Below, in pieces: positions 22,509 to 32,717 of a DNA stretch of 64,000 nt; positions within the stretch are counted from its first letter, which is position 1; every line of letters starts with the position of its first letter. This stretch comes from Anthopleura xanthogrammica (lineage: Eukaryota; Cnidaria; Anthozoa; Actiniaria; Actiniidae). Under the pieces are notes generated by a model. It was not told the DNA's origin. It made no database searches and saw only the letters and a list, made by a program, of their open reading frames with translations. The stretch covers positions 20,429,617 through 20,493,616 of the forward strand of contig OZ025207.1 of the NCBI GenBank assembly GCA_964019055.1. Direction: 5' to 3'. The position numbers and the translations under genes were made by a program.

Positions 22509-22660
22509 GCCTTCAGAAGGATCCCCTGGTAATGTATACTACCCCAATCTCCTTGCAAAGGATCCCCTCCTCCTTCAGAAGGATCCCCTGGTAATGTATA
22601 CTACCCCCAACTCCTTGCAAAGGATCCCCTCCTCCTTCAGAAGGATCCCCTTAGGTTCCA
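22507..22660. repeat. 62-bp minisatellite, about 2.5 copies
   Basis: Unit: ccttcagaaggatcccctgg followed by taatgtatacta and ccttgcaaaggatcccctcct. The second copy differs at a couple of bases. Each unit has two GGATCC palindromes. It starts exactly where the MULE-like reading frame breaks off. Confidence 0.8.
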
Positions 22661-22693
22661 AGAAAGGTTAAGCTTAATATCCTTTCATGGTAA

Positions 22694-22786
22694 GAATGGT
22701 TAGGTTGCCGGTTCCCAGGCTCCCTCCAATTTTTTCGATATACGCAAGGGTTTATGGGATTGCCAGGGCGCAAACAAAGCAACGAA
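22694..22786 (+). repeat. left terminal inverted repeat of the ISL2EU-type element
   Basis: Matches the complement of 34141-34233. I saw a single difference (cgatatacg against cgatttacg). Confidence 0.9.
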
Positions 22787-22835
22787 ATTAATATTACTTC
22801 TTTGCTTCGTATGCTTGTTGTTTTTTGCAAGAAAA

Positions 22836-25210
22836 ATGTGGAATAAAACTCATTGGAAGGAAATGGTTGTCTATGGTGATGGTAATTGCTTTTACAGGGC
22901 TATTTCGCTGTGGAATGACAGAACCACCGACCAAAATCACGGAAGAGTGCGAACTTTAATAAATCGTGTATTGGAGAGCTTTCCCCGTAAGTTTGAGCCA
23001 TTCTTATTCCAAGTCTCTTCTATTCCCCTACATCTTGCCAAAAGTAAGCGATCTGGTACTTGGGCAGAAACAGTTGACATTGTGGCGTGTGCTACGCTTT
23101 TCCAACGAAGTGTTTTCGCGTATTCCGTGTTGCAAAGTAAGTGGAATCGTTTTCCTGCTGTAGTGAAATTACAACCCACGTGTCCCTTAGTAGTTCAAAG
23201 TAAATCATGTCAGTGTCCTATCACTCTTGTATTACATGATGAAAATCCTGCTACATCTCATTTTAATCTGCTGTCGCCGTTTGTAAATTGTTGCACAACT
23301 CCACTTCCTTCGAATGTTTTTTTGCAGCCAAATTCATCTGCCAAACAGTCCAATACCTCTACTAAACAGCCACAACAGCCTTCTGGTATACAGCCCAATG
23401 CATCTACTAAACAGCCACAACAGCCTTCTGGTAAACAGCCCAATGCATCTACTAAACAGTCACAACAGCCTTCTGGTAAACAGCCCAATGCATCTACTAA
23501 ACAGCCACAACAGCCTTCTGGTAAACAGCCCAATGCATCTACTAATCAGCCACAACAGCCTTCTGGTAAACAGCCCAATGCATCTACTAAACATTTGCCT
23601 AATCAAGATAATAACCAATCATCTTCTTTCGAGTCACCTCATGAAAATAATGAAAGTACTGGGGGGAAATTTGAAAAAATGAATATCAAAGAGTTAAAAT
23701 TATATATTCAAAGTAGAGGCATTACAGTCTCAGGTTACAACAAGCCAGACCTCATGATTCTAGCAAAAGCCATCTTTAGCATGAAGCTGAATTCAGACCC
23801 CAACTTTGAAAAAGATTCATTAAGTCAATGCTTAAACAACAGGTTGACATTACCAGCAGGCAAAGTTGTAGCTGATCCATTTACTGTGAAGCTTTCAAAT
23901 GATTTCTCAAAACTTCCCCCTTTTGGTTTGATGGATATCTTCAATCATCTTATCCTAAGTAATGCTGAGTATGATCAGGAAAAGCTGGCATCCTTTAGAT
24001 CTTTCGATGAATATACTCTTTTTCAAGATGGCTATGTTAGGTCACTGGGAACAAAAACTATTGAAGATGATGATCGAACCATGTTTTATGTTGTTGTCGG
24101 TGAAGTTATCCCTACACAAAAAGAGCAGACACAAGAAGACACGAAACACTACAAATTATGGTTCATTCTCCGTCCCAATGGGTCAGTTTATTCTGCCTTT
24201 TGTAGATGTAAAGGTGGGGCAGACCAGGGCTGCAGACATCTTGGAGCTGCACTCTTCGAACTTGATGACTTTCTCTCAAATAACAGAATTTCTTGTACAT
24301 CTTTACCAGCATACTGGAATCCTAAACCCACCCCAAACCACAAACCTATTCCTTTTAAACAGATGAAAATTTCCCATTCAAGACCCAAAAAAGGAAAACG
24401 TAAAGTTACTCCAAATGACGAGTCATGGGTTGACTCCTTTGATCCAAAACCAAAGAAGTCTCGGAATGACACCCATCTTTCTGTTAAGGAAACATTTGCA
24501 CAACAGCTTAGAGAAATTGATCCTGGTGCAGCTATTTTGAAATTTCTTCCCTGTACTCCTGAGGAGAAAAATGATCCTGATTGCAACTTTACAAATGCAC
24601 CAATATCTGAAATTTCAGAGCTTGGTTGTAAAGAAGGAAGTTTAAAGGATAAACAAGTAAAAAATACATGTCCCAAGTCCATCCTTTTAAAAGCTGAAGC
24701 CTTTGTAGCAAAAAAAAACATTTGTGTGGAAAATGTTCAAGGACAAGCGAAAGTATTTTGCGATCAATTATCCCTAACAAAGGAAGAAAGAGATACTATC
24801 AATAATTGTACTATTGGACAAAGAGAAAATAAGACATGGATAGAAATGAGACATTTAATGGTTACTGGAACAAAAATCAAACAAATTTATACCAGGCAAA
24901 AAACACTAGAAAAAAGCCCAGAAACTGATGTATCCATCACTTTAAGGAATTTCTTATCCAAACCACAGGAATTCAAAAACGTCCCTACACCAGTTCAGTA
25001 TGGAATAGATAAAGAAAGTGAGGCCAAATCCAGTTATAAAAAATTACTAGAAAAGACTCATCATGGTTTGGTGTTAGAAGAAACTGGACTTATTGTAAGT
25101 GCAGATCACAGCTGGCTTGGAGCAAGTCTCGATTGTGTTAGAAAATGTAAATGTTGTGAACCTCGGGTTGTGGAAATGAAATGTCCATTTACTGGAAGTG
25201 ATCTTGACCC
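22836..25210 (+). pseudogene. OTU-SAP-SWIM-YqaJ protein of the ISL2EU-type element, 5' part
   Basis: From ATG 22836 about 790 codons are open. An N-terminal OTU cysteine-protease domain has VYGDGNCFYRAIS (Asp and catalytic Cys) and SHFNLL (candidate His). Five to six near-perfect 15-residue repeats follow (QPNASTKQPQQPSGK). Next is a SAP-like segment, MNIKELKLYIQSRGITVSG, and a SWIM-type finger, SAFCRCKGGADQGCRHLG. The start of a YqaJ-type exonuclease reads HSWLGASLDC and then VVEMKCPF, where E-x-K is the metal-binding pair. YqaJ nucleases act on DNA ends; in these elements the protein probably aids transposition (inference). The Ngaro insertion at 25211 cuts the nuclease domain in two. Confidence 0.88.
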
Positions 25211-25414
25211 AAATGAAATATTTGTATACAAATAGTATTTTTATGTACTTACTCGAATTTCATAAGATTTAATTTGAATAACCAAGAGAGGGTGAAGGAA
25301 TGAGGTCAATTCGCAATACCCCCTATAGGGTAGTATTGGCTTGCCACGTGACTATCACATTGCTTGCTTCCGTCGCGTGGAGTCATCAGCAAGTCAACAA
25401 CAATACTTTCTTAA
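25211..25414 (+). repeat. A1 terminal repeat of the Ngaro element
   Basis: Begins aaatgaaatatttgtatac and ends caatactttcttaa. It is repeated as A2 at 31441-31644 with about six substitutions. Confidence 0.93.
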
Positions 25415-25435
25415 GGTGAGTTTTTTCAATTTAAT

Positions 25436-25999
25436 ATGTCTTCTGGCTTGCCTGTAGTATTAATATTAGGTCACTCCTTTGTGAAGCGCCTATTTTTGGA
25501 CATTAAAAACCAATCACATCATAGTTTTTCCCTAGATTTTAATCTTAAGGATCGGGCAAGCGTTCGCGTTCATGGCGTGGGCGGGCGAACTGTGCCAAAG
25601 TTGTGGAAACACGACTTATCATATGTTTCTCGTCTTCATCCCGACATTGTTATTTTAGAAGTTGGCACTAATGATCTTTCGGTTGAAGATCCTAACGTCA
25701 TAGCTGCCTCAATCGAAGTTTTAGTTCGTTATTTACACGACAGTTTTGGGGTTAAGATTGTGGGTATTTGTTTAGTGATCCCTCGCCGCTCGTCCACCGA
25801 TTTTAATGGTAAGGTCACAGTTTTCAACCAACTCGTTCATAGTTTATTAGAACCGATTTCGTATGTTTTTTGTTGGTTTCATAAGAGGGTTTCTAGTAAG
25901 TTTCTTTTACGGGATGGGGTTCATTTAAATCACTCTGGTCAGCTTCGCCTGTATCGGAGTTATCGTGGCGCTATTTTAAAGTCACTTTCTATGCTCTAG
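25436..25999 (+). CDS. SGNH/GDSL hydrolase-like ORF of the Ngaro element
   Basis: A 187-aa intact frame from ATG 25436. SGNH-type blocks are visible: ILGHSFVKRLF (block I, with the nucleophile Ser in GHS), VGGRTV (Gly), EVGTNDLS (the GTND box with Asn) and LLRDGVHLNHSGQ (the D-x-x-H dyad). Such hydrolase ORFs have been reported in some Ngaro-like elements and an esterase occurs in CR1 LINEs (family knowledge). The substrate is unknown. It starts 22 bp after the A1 repeat, so A1 probably holds the promoter. Confidence 0.85.
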   Translation: MSSGLPVVLILGHSFVKRLFLDIKNQSHHSFSLDFNLKDRASVRVHGVGGRTVPKLWKHDLSYVSRLHPDIVILEVGTNDLSVEDPNVIAASIEVLVRYLHDSFGVKIVGICLVIPRRSSTDFNGKVTVFNQLVHSLLEPISYVFCWFHKRVSSKFLLRDGVHLNHSGQLRLYRSYRGAILKSLSML

Positions 26000-26289
26000 T
26001 GCTTTGTCCTTATTGTTTGGACATATCCTTTTACTCCGTATATTGTTGTAGTATTAATTTAAGCCACGCGACGCTGGTATTCATTTCATCGGCGTGCAAT
26101 TTGAGTTTAACTACGCTTCGTAGTGCCTCAGTGGTGGTCCACCACGTGGGCCCCTTATTATTTGTAAAATTAAGCGTTTATTTTAGAGCATTGCTGCTCA
26201 ATAATTTACTTTTAATCCTAATGTTAGGCTTAGTATGTTTTCCTATTATTATTCGTTATTCTGAGGGCTTTGTTCCTCTATTATTCATT

Positions 26290-26584
26290 AGAAAAAACCT
26301 ACTAATGGTCTATCACCAATTGAGCCCTGTGATTGGCTGAGCTACTAGGGGTCTATTAGTGATAGACCTCTAGTAGCGAAAAGCGCCGGTTTTGAAAACC
26401 AAAAAAAATATATTTAAAGCAAAATCCAAAACTTTTTGCATCCTTTTATTGGACCGATTAGTAGGTTTTTACTAAAACAATTAGACCTCTCGCCCTCATG
26501 GCCTACGAGTCAATAGCCCATTCGGCCTTCGGCCTCATGGGCTATTGACTTGTAGACCATTCGGACTCGAGGACTAATTGTTAA
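26290..26584. repeat. palindromic MITE inside the minisatellite
   Basis: It holds two nested palindromes. AAAAACCTACTAAT near 26293 pairs with ATTAGTAGGTTTTT near 26457. A longer one of about 110 bp is at 26475-26584 (AACAATTAG...CTAATTGTT, with a core gtcaatagcccat/atgggctattgac). The flanking minisatellite unit (gagggctt...cctct) is split by it, so it inserted after the repeat array had begun to form. Confidence 0.7.
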
Positions 26585-27172
26585 TTACTCTGAGGGCTTC
26601 AATCCTCTATTATATTCATTACTCTGAGGGCTTCGATCCTCTCATTTTATTACTTTGAGGGCTTCGATCCTCTACCATTTTATTCCTTTGAGGGCTTCGA
26701 TCCTTTACATTTTTATTACTTTGAGGGCTTCAATCCTCCACCATTTTATTACTTTGAGGGTTTCAATCCTCTACCATTTTATTACTTTGAGGGCTTCGAT
26801 CCTTTACATTTTTATTACTTTGAGGGCTTCGATCCTCCACCATTTTATTACTTTGAGGGCTTCGATCCTCTACCATTTTATTCCTTTGAGGGCTTCGATC
26901 CTTTACATTTTTATTACTTTGAGGGCTTCAATCCTCCACCATTTTATTACTTTGAGGGTTTCAATCCTCTACCATTTTATTACTTTGAGGGCTTCGATCC
27001 TTTACATTTTTATTACTTTGAGGGCTTCGATCCTCCACCATTTTATTACTTTGAGGGCTTCGATCCTTTACATTTTATTACTTTGAGGGCTTCGATCCTC
27101 TACCATTTTATTACTTTGAGGGTTTCAATCCTCTACCATTTTATTACTTTGAGGGCTTTGATCCAATGGTTA
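26585..27172 (+). repeat. 33-bp minisatellite of the Ngaro element, about 17 copies
   Basis: Unit: gagggcttcgatcctctacc then attttattacttt, with variants at a few positions. One more unit lies before the MITE near 26260. Each unit contains an imperfect dyad (GAGG...CCTC). Since 33 is a multiple of three, frames stay open across it without this being a protein gene. It sits just upstream of the Gag-like ORF. Confidence 0.9.
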
Positions 27173-27223
27173 CTTTGTTTTTGGGTTTTCTTGGTATTTT
27201 CTTCTTTTTATGTTTGTTTTTAG

Positions 27224-28303
27224 ATGCCTACCAGGAGCCGAAAGCGGTCAAACAATTCACAGGCTGCGACAAGGCAATCGAAAAGATTGTCCTCACAGAG
27301 ACCAAGAGAGGATAGCTCTCCTCAGCATGCTCCAATTGTCCAAGATCAACCTCCAGCGGTACAGGAGCAACCTCTAATTGTGCAGGGTCAACCCCCAACT
27401 GTACAGGATCAACCTGTCATTCCTGACAGCCTTATTACAACCATCGTCCAAAGGGTTACCGAGCAGGTAACAAATCAGCTGATGAGGCAGACGCAGCCCT
27501 CCACTGGCTCCTGCAGTGTACCACCTTCAATCCCTTCACTCACCGAGGTTCCCATTGCTTGTGCCCTTGATGATGCTTCAACCCATGTGTCAGGTACCAC
27601 ACCAAATGATTTATTTCAATCATCCACGCTTTCCATTGATGCAAAAAGGAACAACAAAATTAAGGAAAAGATTTGGTCAAACGAGTTTATAGATTTTGGG
27701 AGCCTGCTGGTTAATCCGGTATTGGCCAACAAATTTCATCTGACATTCCAGAATGCAGGGGAGGGGCAATTACCGGCGCTGAGTCTTGAGTCCACGGTAA
27801 AGCCCAAGAAAGTCAATTCCACTGAAATGTGGGGGAATGCTTTTCGTATTTTTGTTGGGGTTTACACCCAGAAATTTCCACATGAAGCCCCCTTTTTAAT
27901 GAAGTATGGTGAAATAATACATGACCTGGCAGCTAGAGGTCACAATTGGCACTATTACGACGAAAATTTTCGTTTTTTAAGGCAAAGCAATTCGGTTTCC
28001 CACCCATGGGGTCAGCTTCATTGGGAGCTATGGCTTCAGTCTCAGATACACCGTACATCTCAGGCCCCCAAACCAGGCACTTCCTCTCAATGTCGTCCTT
28101 ATATGCAAATTCCAAAGGGCTTTTGTTATAATTTTCACATGGGGAGGGAATGTACAGGATGCAGTTATAAACATGAGTGCTTCAAATGTAACGGTCAGCA
28201 CAAAGCTTCATCTTGCACTTTTTGTCCCTATCAAAATACAAGAACTCAACCCCGTGCTGCCAGGTCATTGACAACCACCTCTTCCAACACCAATAAGCCT
28301 TAA
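27224..28303 (+). CDS. Gag-like protein of the Ngaro element
   Basis: A 359-aa frame from ATG 27224. The N-terminus is basic and Ser-rich, then come Gln/Pro/Val repeats (VQDQPPAVQEQP). A central conserved region with IWSNEFIDFGSLLVNPV follows, and near the C-terminus a Cys/His cluster GFCYNFHMGRECTGCSYKHE, then CFKCNGQHKASSC. Gag proteins of DIRS/Ngaro elements bind the RNA template through such clusters. It stops 13 bp before the RT ORF on the same strand. Confidence 0.85.
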   Translation: MPTRSRKRSNNSQAATRQSKRLSSQRPREDSSPQHAPIVQDQPPAVQEQPLIVQGQPPTVQDQPVIPDSLITTIVQRVTEQVTNQLMRQTQPSTGSCSVPPSIPSLTEVPIACALDDASTHVSGTTPNDLFQSSTLSIDAKRNNKIKEKIWSNEFIDFGSLLVNPVLANKFHLTFQNAGEGQLPALSLESTVKPKKVNSTEMWGNAFRIFVGVYTQKFPHEAPFLMKYGEIIHDLAARGHNWHYYDENFRFLRQSNSVSHPWGQLHWELWLQSQIHRTSQAPKPGTSSQCRPYMQIPKGFCYNFHMGRECTGCSYKHECFKCNGQHKASSCTFCPYQNTRTQPRAARSLTTTSSNTNKP

Positions 28304-28316
28304 ATGTTTAGCAAAA

Positions 28317-29835
28317 ATGCTTGACGGGTACACCCCTTCAATTGCTGCTTATCTTACAACAGGTTTTGCTGAGGGTTTTCATCTTGAATTTGAGGGTGAA
28401 AAGGTCTCTTTCAAAGCAAACAATTTGCTGTCAGCCCTGAGTAACCCTGAAGTGGTAGTTTCTAAATTGCATAAGGAGCTCGAAGCTGATAGGCTTGCTG
28501 GACCATTTATCACTCCTCCATTTGAGACATTTCGGGTATCACCACTGGGCATTGTCCCTAAGAAAGTGCCGGGCGAATTTCGGATGATTCACCATTTATC
28601 TTTTCCTAAAGGTTTATCAGTAAATGATGGCATTTTACCAGAAAATTCATCAGTTCGTTACTCTACTGTACAGGATGCAATTATGTCTGTTAAATCCGTT
28701 GGTCAAAATTGTTACCTTGCCAAAACTGATATCAAAAATGCTTTTCGTATAATTCCAGTTCATCCTGATGATTATTCCATTCTCGGCATGTGTTGGGATA
28801 ACCTTTACTATTATGATAAATGCATGCCTATGGGCTGTTCTAGTTCATGCAAGATTTTTGAAACCTTCAGCACTGCAATTGAATGGGTTGCTCGTCACAA
28901 ATGTAGCATTCCAAACATTTTACATTTATTAGATGATTTCTTAATTGTTACCCCTACTGAATCCCTTTGCCAAAAACAATTACAAATTTTTATTGATGTT
29001 TGCAATTATTTGGGTATTCCTATTGCACCTGACAAGACATTTGGGCCTTCTCAAGTTTTATCTTTTGCTGGGATTGAGTTAGATACTTGTCTAATGGAAG
29101 CTAGGCTACCAGCTGAAAAAATTGATAAATGTTTAGGTTTTTTATCTAATTTCCTTAGGAGGAAAAAGGTGACTTTAAAAGAAATTCAAACTTTGATTGG
29201 TTGTACCTGGACGGGCTTTCCTTTGTCGCCTTATTGACTTGACAATTGGCATCCGCGCTCAACATCATTTTATAAGACTAACGCAATCAGTAAAGGAGGA
29301 TTTAAGAGTTTGGTCATCTTTTTTCTCTGAGTACAATTGTAAATCCTTTTTCCTTGATGAAGTGTGGGCTAACTCTCATAAACTAAGTCTGTATACTGAT
29401 GCAGCTGGTTCACTTGGTTATGGAGCGATATTTGGCAATGAATGGTGCTATGGCAGTTGGCCAGATGAATGGGTTGGAATGAATATTGCCATCTTAGAAT
29501 TTTACCCAATAGTTCTTAGCTTATATCTATGGGGTGAACAGCTAAAAAACAAATGCATTTTGTTTTTCACTGATAATGAGGCGCTGGTCCATGTGATCAA
29601 CAAACAATCTTGTCGAGATAAATCTTTGATGTCTTTCGTTCGCAAGCTTGTTGCAATATGTTTAAGGCAGAATATCATGTTCCGAGCTAAACACATACCG
29701 GACATTAAAAACTCTATGGCTGACGCTCTGTCTCGTCAACAGGTTTCCACCTTCAAGCAGTTGGCACCAGCCTCTGTGCACCTGTGCCCCACAACAATCC
29801 CGGTACATCTGTTACCAAAAAATTGGCTAATATAG
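28317..29835 (+). CDS. reverse transcriptase-RNase H of the Ngaro element, frame broken
   Basis: The first frame (28317-29237) holds the RT palm: AKTDIKNAFRIIPVHP (first Asp) and HLLDDFLIVTP (the x-x-DD box). The second frame (29197-29835) carries VVPGRAFLCRLIDLTIG and RNase H: SLYTDAAGSLGYG (Asp), ILEFYPIVLSLYLW (Glu) and LFFTDNEALVH (Asp). The change of frame near 29205, with a few residues apparently missing, looks like a small deletion, so this copy probably does not make a full polymerase. DIRS-group RT-RH is normally one polypeptide. Confidence 0.9.
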
Positions 29836-30743
29836 TCTCCATGTTGATAAAATCTAGCTTACAGCCATCCTCTGTTCCCACCTATAAAAGGGCATGGAAC
29901 CTTTTTCACTTGTTTCTAAGTTCAGTTTTTCAACATGCAGTCGTCACACTGCCCATCTCCCCTTCTACAATTGCTCTTTTCATTGCGTATTTATACGATA
30001 AGAATTATGCACCCTCTACAGTGAACACTTATGTTTCAGCAATTGGCTACACTCACAAGCTTTATCAACTTCCCGATCCATCCAAAGTCTTTTTTGTGTT
30101 ACAACTATTACGCGGTTACAATAAGGTTGGTTTTCGTCTAGATGCTAGACTCCCAATTACTTTGCCTATATTGCACAAATTGTTTTCTGCTTCCTCTCAC
30201 ATAACTGGCAGTCCCTATCAAATTACCATGTTTAAGGCTATGTGTGCTTTGGCCTTTTATGCCTTTCTACGTGTGGGGGAAATGACTATGACTTCAAAGA
30301 ACACCGCTTCTATTTTGCAACTGCATAACCTTGTTAAACTTGTTGATGCGAAGAATTTTGTCTGTGGATTGAAACTTACATTCGGGGATTATAAACATAG
30401 TTACAACCAAACTCCTTTTTCTATAACTATGTCCCGTCAACAGCAATTTTGTCCAGTTGATATTATCTTAGATTACTTGAGAATTAGAGGTTCACAGCCT
30501 GGTCCAATATTTATCACCATATCAGGTGGAATAGTATCGAGGGGAAACTTTTGTAATTGTTTAGCATCTGCTCTCAAATACTGCAGCTTAGATTCCTCCC
30601 GTTACAAAGGTCACAGTTTCCGCATAGGTGCAGCATCGCATGCCGCAGAGAAAGGTTTTTCGGACACACAAATTCGCCTCCTTGGGCGATGGAAATCTAA
30701 TGCTTTCCTTAAATACATCCGAGTTCCAAATCTTACAACTTAG
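29784..30743 (+). CDS. tyrosine recombinase (integrase) of the Ngaro element
   Basis: A 319-aa frame overlapping the end of RT-RH by 52 bp in another phase. The catalytic pattern of tyrosine recombinases is visible: AFYAFLRVGEMTM (first Arg), KGHSFRIGAASHA (HxxR) and LLGRWKSNAFLKYIR (Trp/His position and the nucleophile Tyr). An N-terminal SAM-like DNA-binding part precedes it (SVPTYKRAWNLFHLF). These enzymes integrate the circular DNA form by strand exchange, so the element leaves no ordinary LTR-type ends. The start codon is not certain. Confidence 0.9.
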   Translation: MPHNNPGTSVTKKLANIVSMLIKSSLQPSSVPTYKRAWNLFHLFLSSVFQHAVVTLPISPSTIALFIAYLYDKNYAPSTVNTYVSAIGYTHKLYQLPDPSKVFFVLQLLRGYNKVGFRLDARLPITLPILHKLFSASSHITGSPYQITMFKAMCALAFYAFLRVGEMTMTSKNTASILQLHNLVKLVDAKNFVCGLKLTFGDYKHSYNQTPFSITMSRQQQFCPVDIILDYLRIRGSQPGPIFITISGGIVSRGNFCNCLASALKYCSLDSSRYKGHSFRIGAASHAAEKGFSDTQIRLLGRWKSNAFLKYIRVPNLTT

Positions 30744-30749
30744 TCTTTA

Positions 30750-31180
30750 TTCAGTAGGGGTGACAATATATCCTTGGAATAACCTGCAGGGGCAGTATTC
30801 CGTTTATGATTTAAATTTACACTTACCATATTAACTTTTAGACAATATTTTTACATTGATAATATCTTAGAATGGGGTGTTCTGCAGGGGCAGCACCTCC
30901 TATTTTTATATTTACTATTTAACAAAAAGACTATATTTTATATTGATAATATCTTGAAAATGGGTGTCCTGCAGGGGCAGCACCTACTGTTGTTATAGTT
31001 ACTATATTTACATTATAAAGACTATATTTTATATTGATGATATCTCTAAACTGGGTGTCTTGCAGGGGCAACACCTACTAATTTTATATTTACATCTAGA
31101 CAATATTGTATATTAGTCATATATTTAAATGGGTATCCTGCAAGGGCAGCACCTACTATTGTTATAGTTCCTATATTTTC
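30750..31180 (+). repeat. about 90-bp tandem repeats in the Ngaro 3' region
   Basis: Five degenerate units share ctgcaggggcagcacctac (near 30784, 30882, 30969, 31060 and 31138) and gacaatatttta/ttgataatatctt. They lie between the recombinase stop and repeat B1. Confidence 0.75.
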
Positions 31181-31238
31181 TGTACTGCATAGCCTTGGGT
31201 GGGGCGGCATAATTCCTTTTCAAGAAATCATGCTTTTG

Positions 31239-31880
31239 GCGTTTTGTATACTCACACCTTTACTTGGGTGTAATTTTAGAATTGTATATAATTTGAATTT
31301 TGATATTTGAATTGAATAAACAGGCTATGGGATGTGCCCATAGCCATTGAATGCCAAACATGTGTGATTTATTGCCCAGTAAACAGAGCTAAGGCCATGC
31401 AGTACTTATTAATTATATTTAACATGTGAGAGAAATACATAAATGAAATATTTGTATACAAATAGTATTTTTATGTATTTACTCGAATTTCATAAGATTT
31501 AATTTGAATGACCAAGAGAGGGCGAAGGAATGAGGTCAATTCGCAATACCCCCTATAGGGTAGTATTGGCTTGCCACGTGACTATCACATTGCTTGCTTC
31601 AGTCGCGTGGAGTCATCAGCAAGTCAACAACAATACTTTCTTAATTCCCTCCTCCTCCCCTTGCCTTCCTCTTGGTGCGTTTTGTATGCCCACACCTTTA
31701 CTTGGGCGTAATTTTAGAATTGTATATAATTTGAATTTTGATATTTGAATTGAATAAACAGGCTATGGGATGTGCCCATAGCCATTGAATGCCAAACATG
31801 TGTGATTTATTGCCCAGTAAACAGAGCTAAGGCCATGCAGTACTTATTAATTATATTTAACATGTGAGAGAAATACATAA
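31239..31880 (+). repeat. B1-A2-B2 repeat block of the Ngaro element
   Basis: B1 (31239-31442) begins gcgttttgtat and ends agaaatacataa. A2 (31441-31644) follows, sharing two bases with B1. A 32-bp C-rich linker (attccctcctcctcccc) leads to B2 (31677-31880), nearly identical to B1. B units contain an ataaacaggctatggg / cccatagcc short dyad. Confidence 0.93.
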
Positions 31881-32717
31881 AAGCAGCTTTTTTGTCCGAC
31901 AATGTAGGAGGTACATGCAGTGCTGATGGTCAAACAGAATTAAGGAATTCTCATCCATACTACTATCAAGTCCAGACACAGATGGCTGTTTCAGGACTTA
32001 AGTCATGTGACTTTGTCATATACACCAATAAAGGTATATATATTGTCGAAATAGACTTTAACAAACAATTTTGGGATGACATTATATCTAAAGTGTCTAT
32101 CTTTTATGAAAGTAAGATAATCCCTGCCTTATTGTTGCAATTGTCATCACAATCATTGGAATCATCCCAAAGAAAAAGTGATAAAAGCAACAAGTCAGAT
32201 GATTCCAATACCCAAGCATGCCAAGCATGTTCAGTTTCAAAATATTGCAAGGGATGATTGTATTATGGAAACTGAACACCAAAATTCTGAACAGTCAACT
32301 TTTATAGAAACTAATTGCAGTGATGTTCAGTTTCAAGATATTGCAAGGGATGATTCTATCATAGAAACTGAACACCAAAATTCTGAATAGTCATCTTCTA
32401 TAGAAAACAATGGCAGTGATGTTCAGTTTCAAGATACACGTCTTGCAAGTGATGATTCAAATATAAAATCTGAGTGTTACGACACTAAACTTGGTCTCTC
32501 AGAATTGATGGAGTTTTTAAAGAGAGAAGACACAACAAAGACATTGAAAAATTTTATTGACAGTGGATGTGGTGATATACGACAGTTTTCTTCAAGAAAA
32601 GTTACTTTTGATGTTATAAACGTTATGAAAAAAATTGTTAATGATGATGGTGAAGAAGGTGAAATTTTGGACCAACTTCTGGAACATTGGCTTCAAAACA
32701 AGTGGGATGACTCCTGA
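31881..32717 (+). pseudogene. YqaJ gene of the ISL2EU-type element, 3' part
   Basis: Immediately after B2 the interrupted frame resumes with KAAFLSDNVGGT, then HPYYYQVQTQMAVSGL and CDFVIYTNKGIYIVEIDF, the C-terminal half of a YqaJ nuclease (conserved Q-x-Q). A frameshift near 32200 moves to a frame with three degenerate 32-residue repeats (VQFQDIARDDSIIETEHQN). A TAG at 32388-32390 interrupts this frame, which then reopens to 32717. The tail overlaps the transposase gene's end on the other strand by about 126 bp. Confidence 0.82.

Larger units (their letters stand above)
25211..31880 (+). mobile_element. Ngaro-type tyrosine-recombinase retrotransposon, 6.67 kb
   Basis: It has split direct repeats A1 (25211-25414), B1 (31239-31442), A2 (31441-31644) and B2 (31677-31880), each 204 bp. 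This A1-ORFs-B1-A2-B2 arrangement is diagnostic of Ngaro-like YR retrotransposons. The ORFs in order are an SGNH-hydrolase-like protein, a Gag-like zinc-finger protein, RT-RNase H and a tyrosine recombinase. A 33-bp minisatellite and a MITE lie between the first two ORFs. It interrupts the YqaJ gene, which resumes at 31881. A few differences between A1 and A2, and a frame break in RT, suggest it is no longer quite fresh. Confidence 0.95.

Noticed and set aside
23258..23682. repeat-bearing open frames on both strands
   Set aside because: Shadows of the 45-bp repeats in the OTU-YqaJ gene.
26475..26584. large palindrome considered as a CRISPR or hairpin RNA
   Set aside because: A single imperfect palindrome in a eukaryotic retroelement; a MITE is the simpler reading.
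26655..27086. 143-codon frame with an 11-residue repeat
   Set aside because: Produced by a 33-bp minisatellite, whose period is a multiple of three; not a protein gene.
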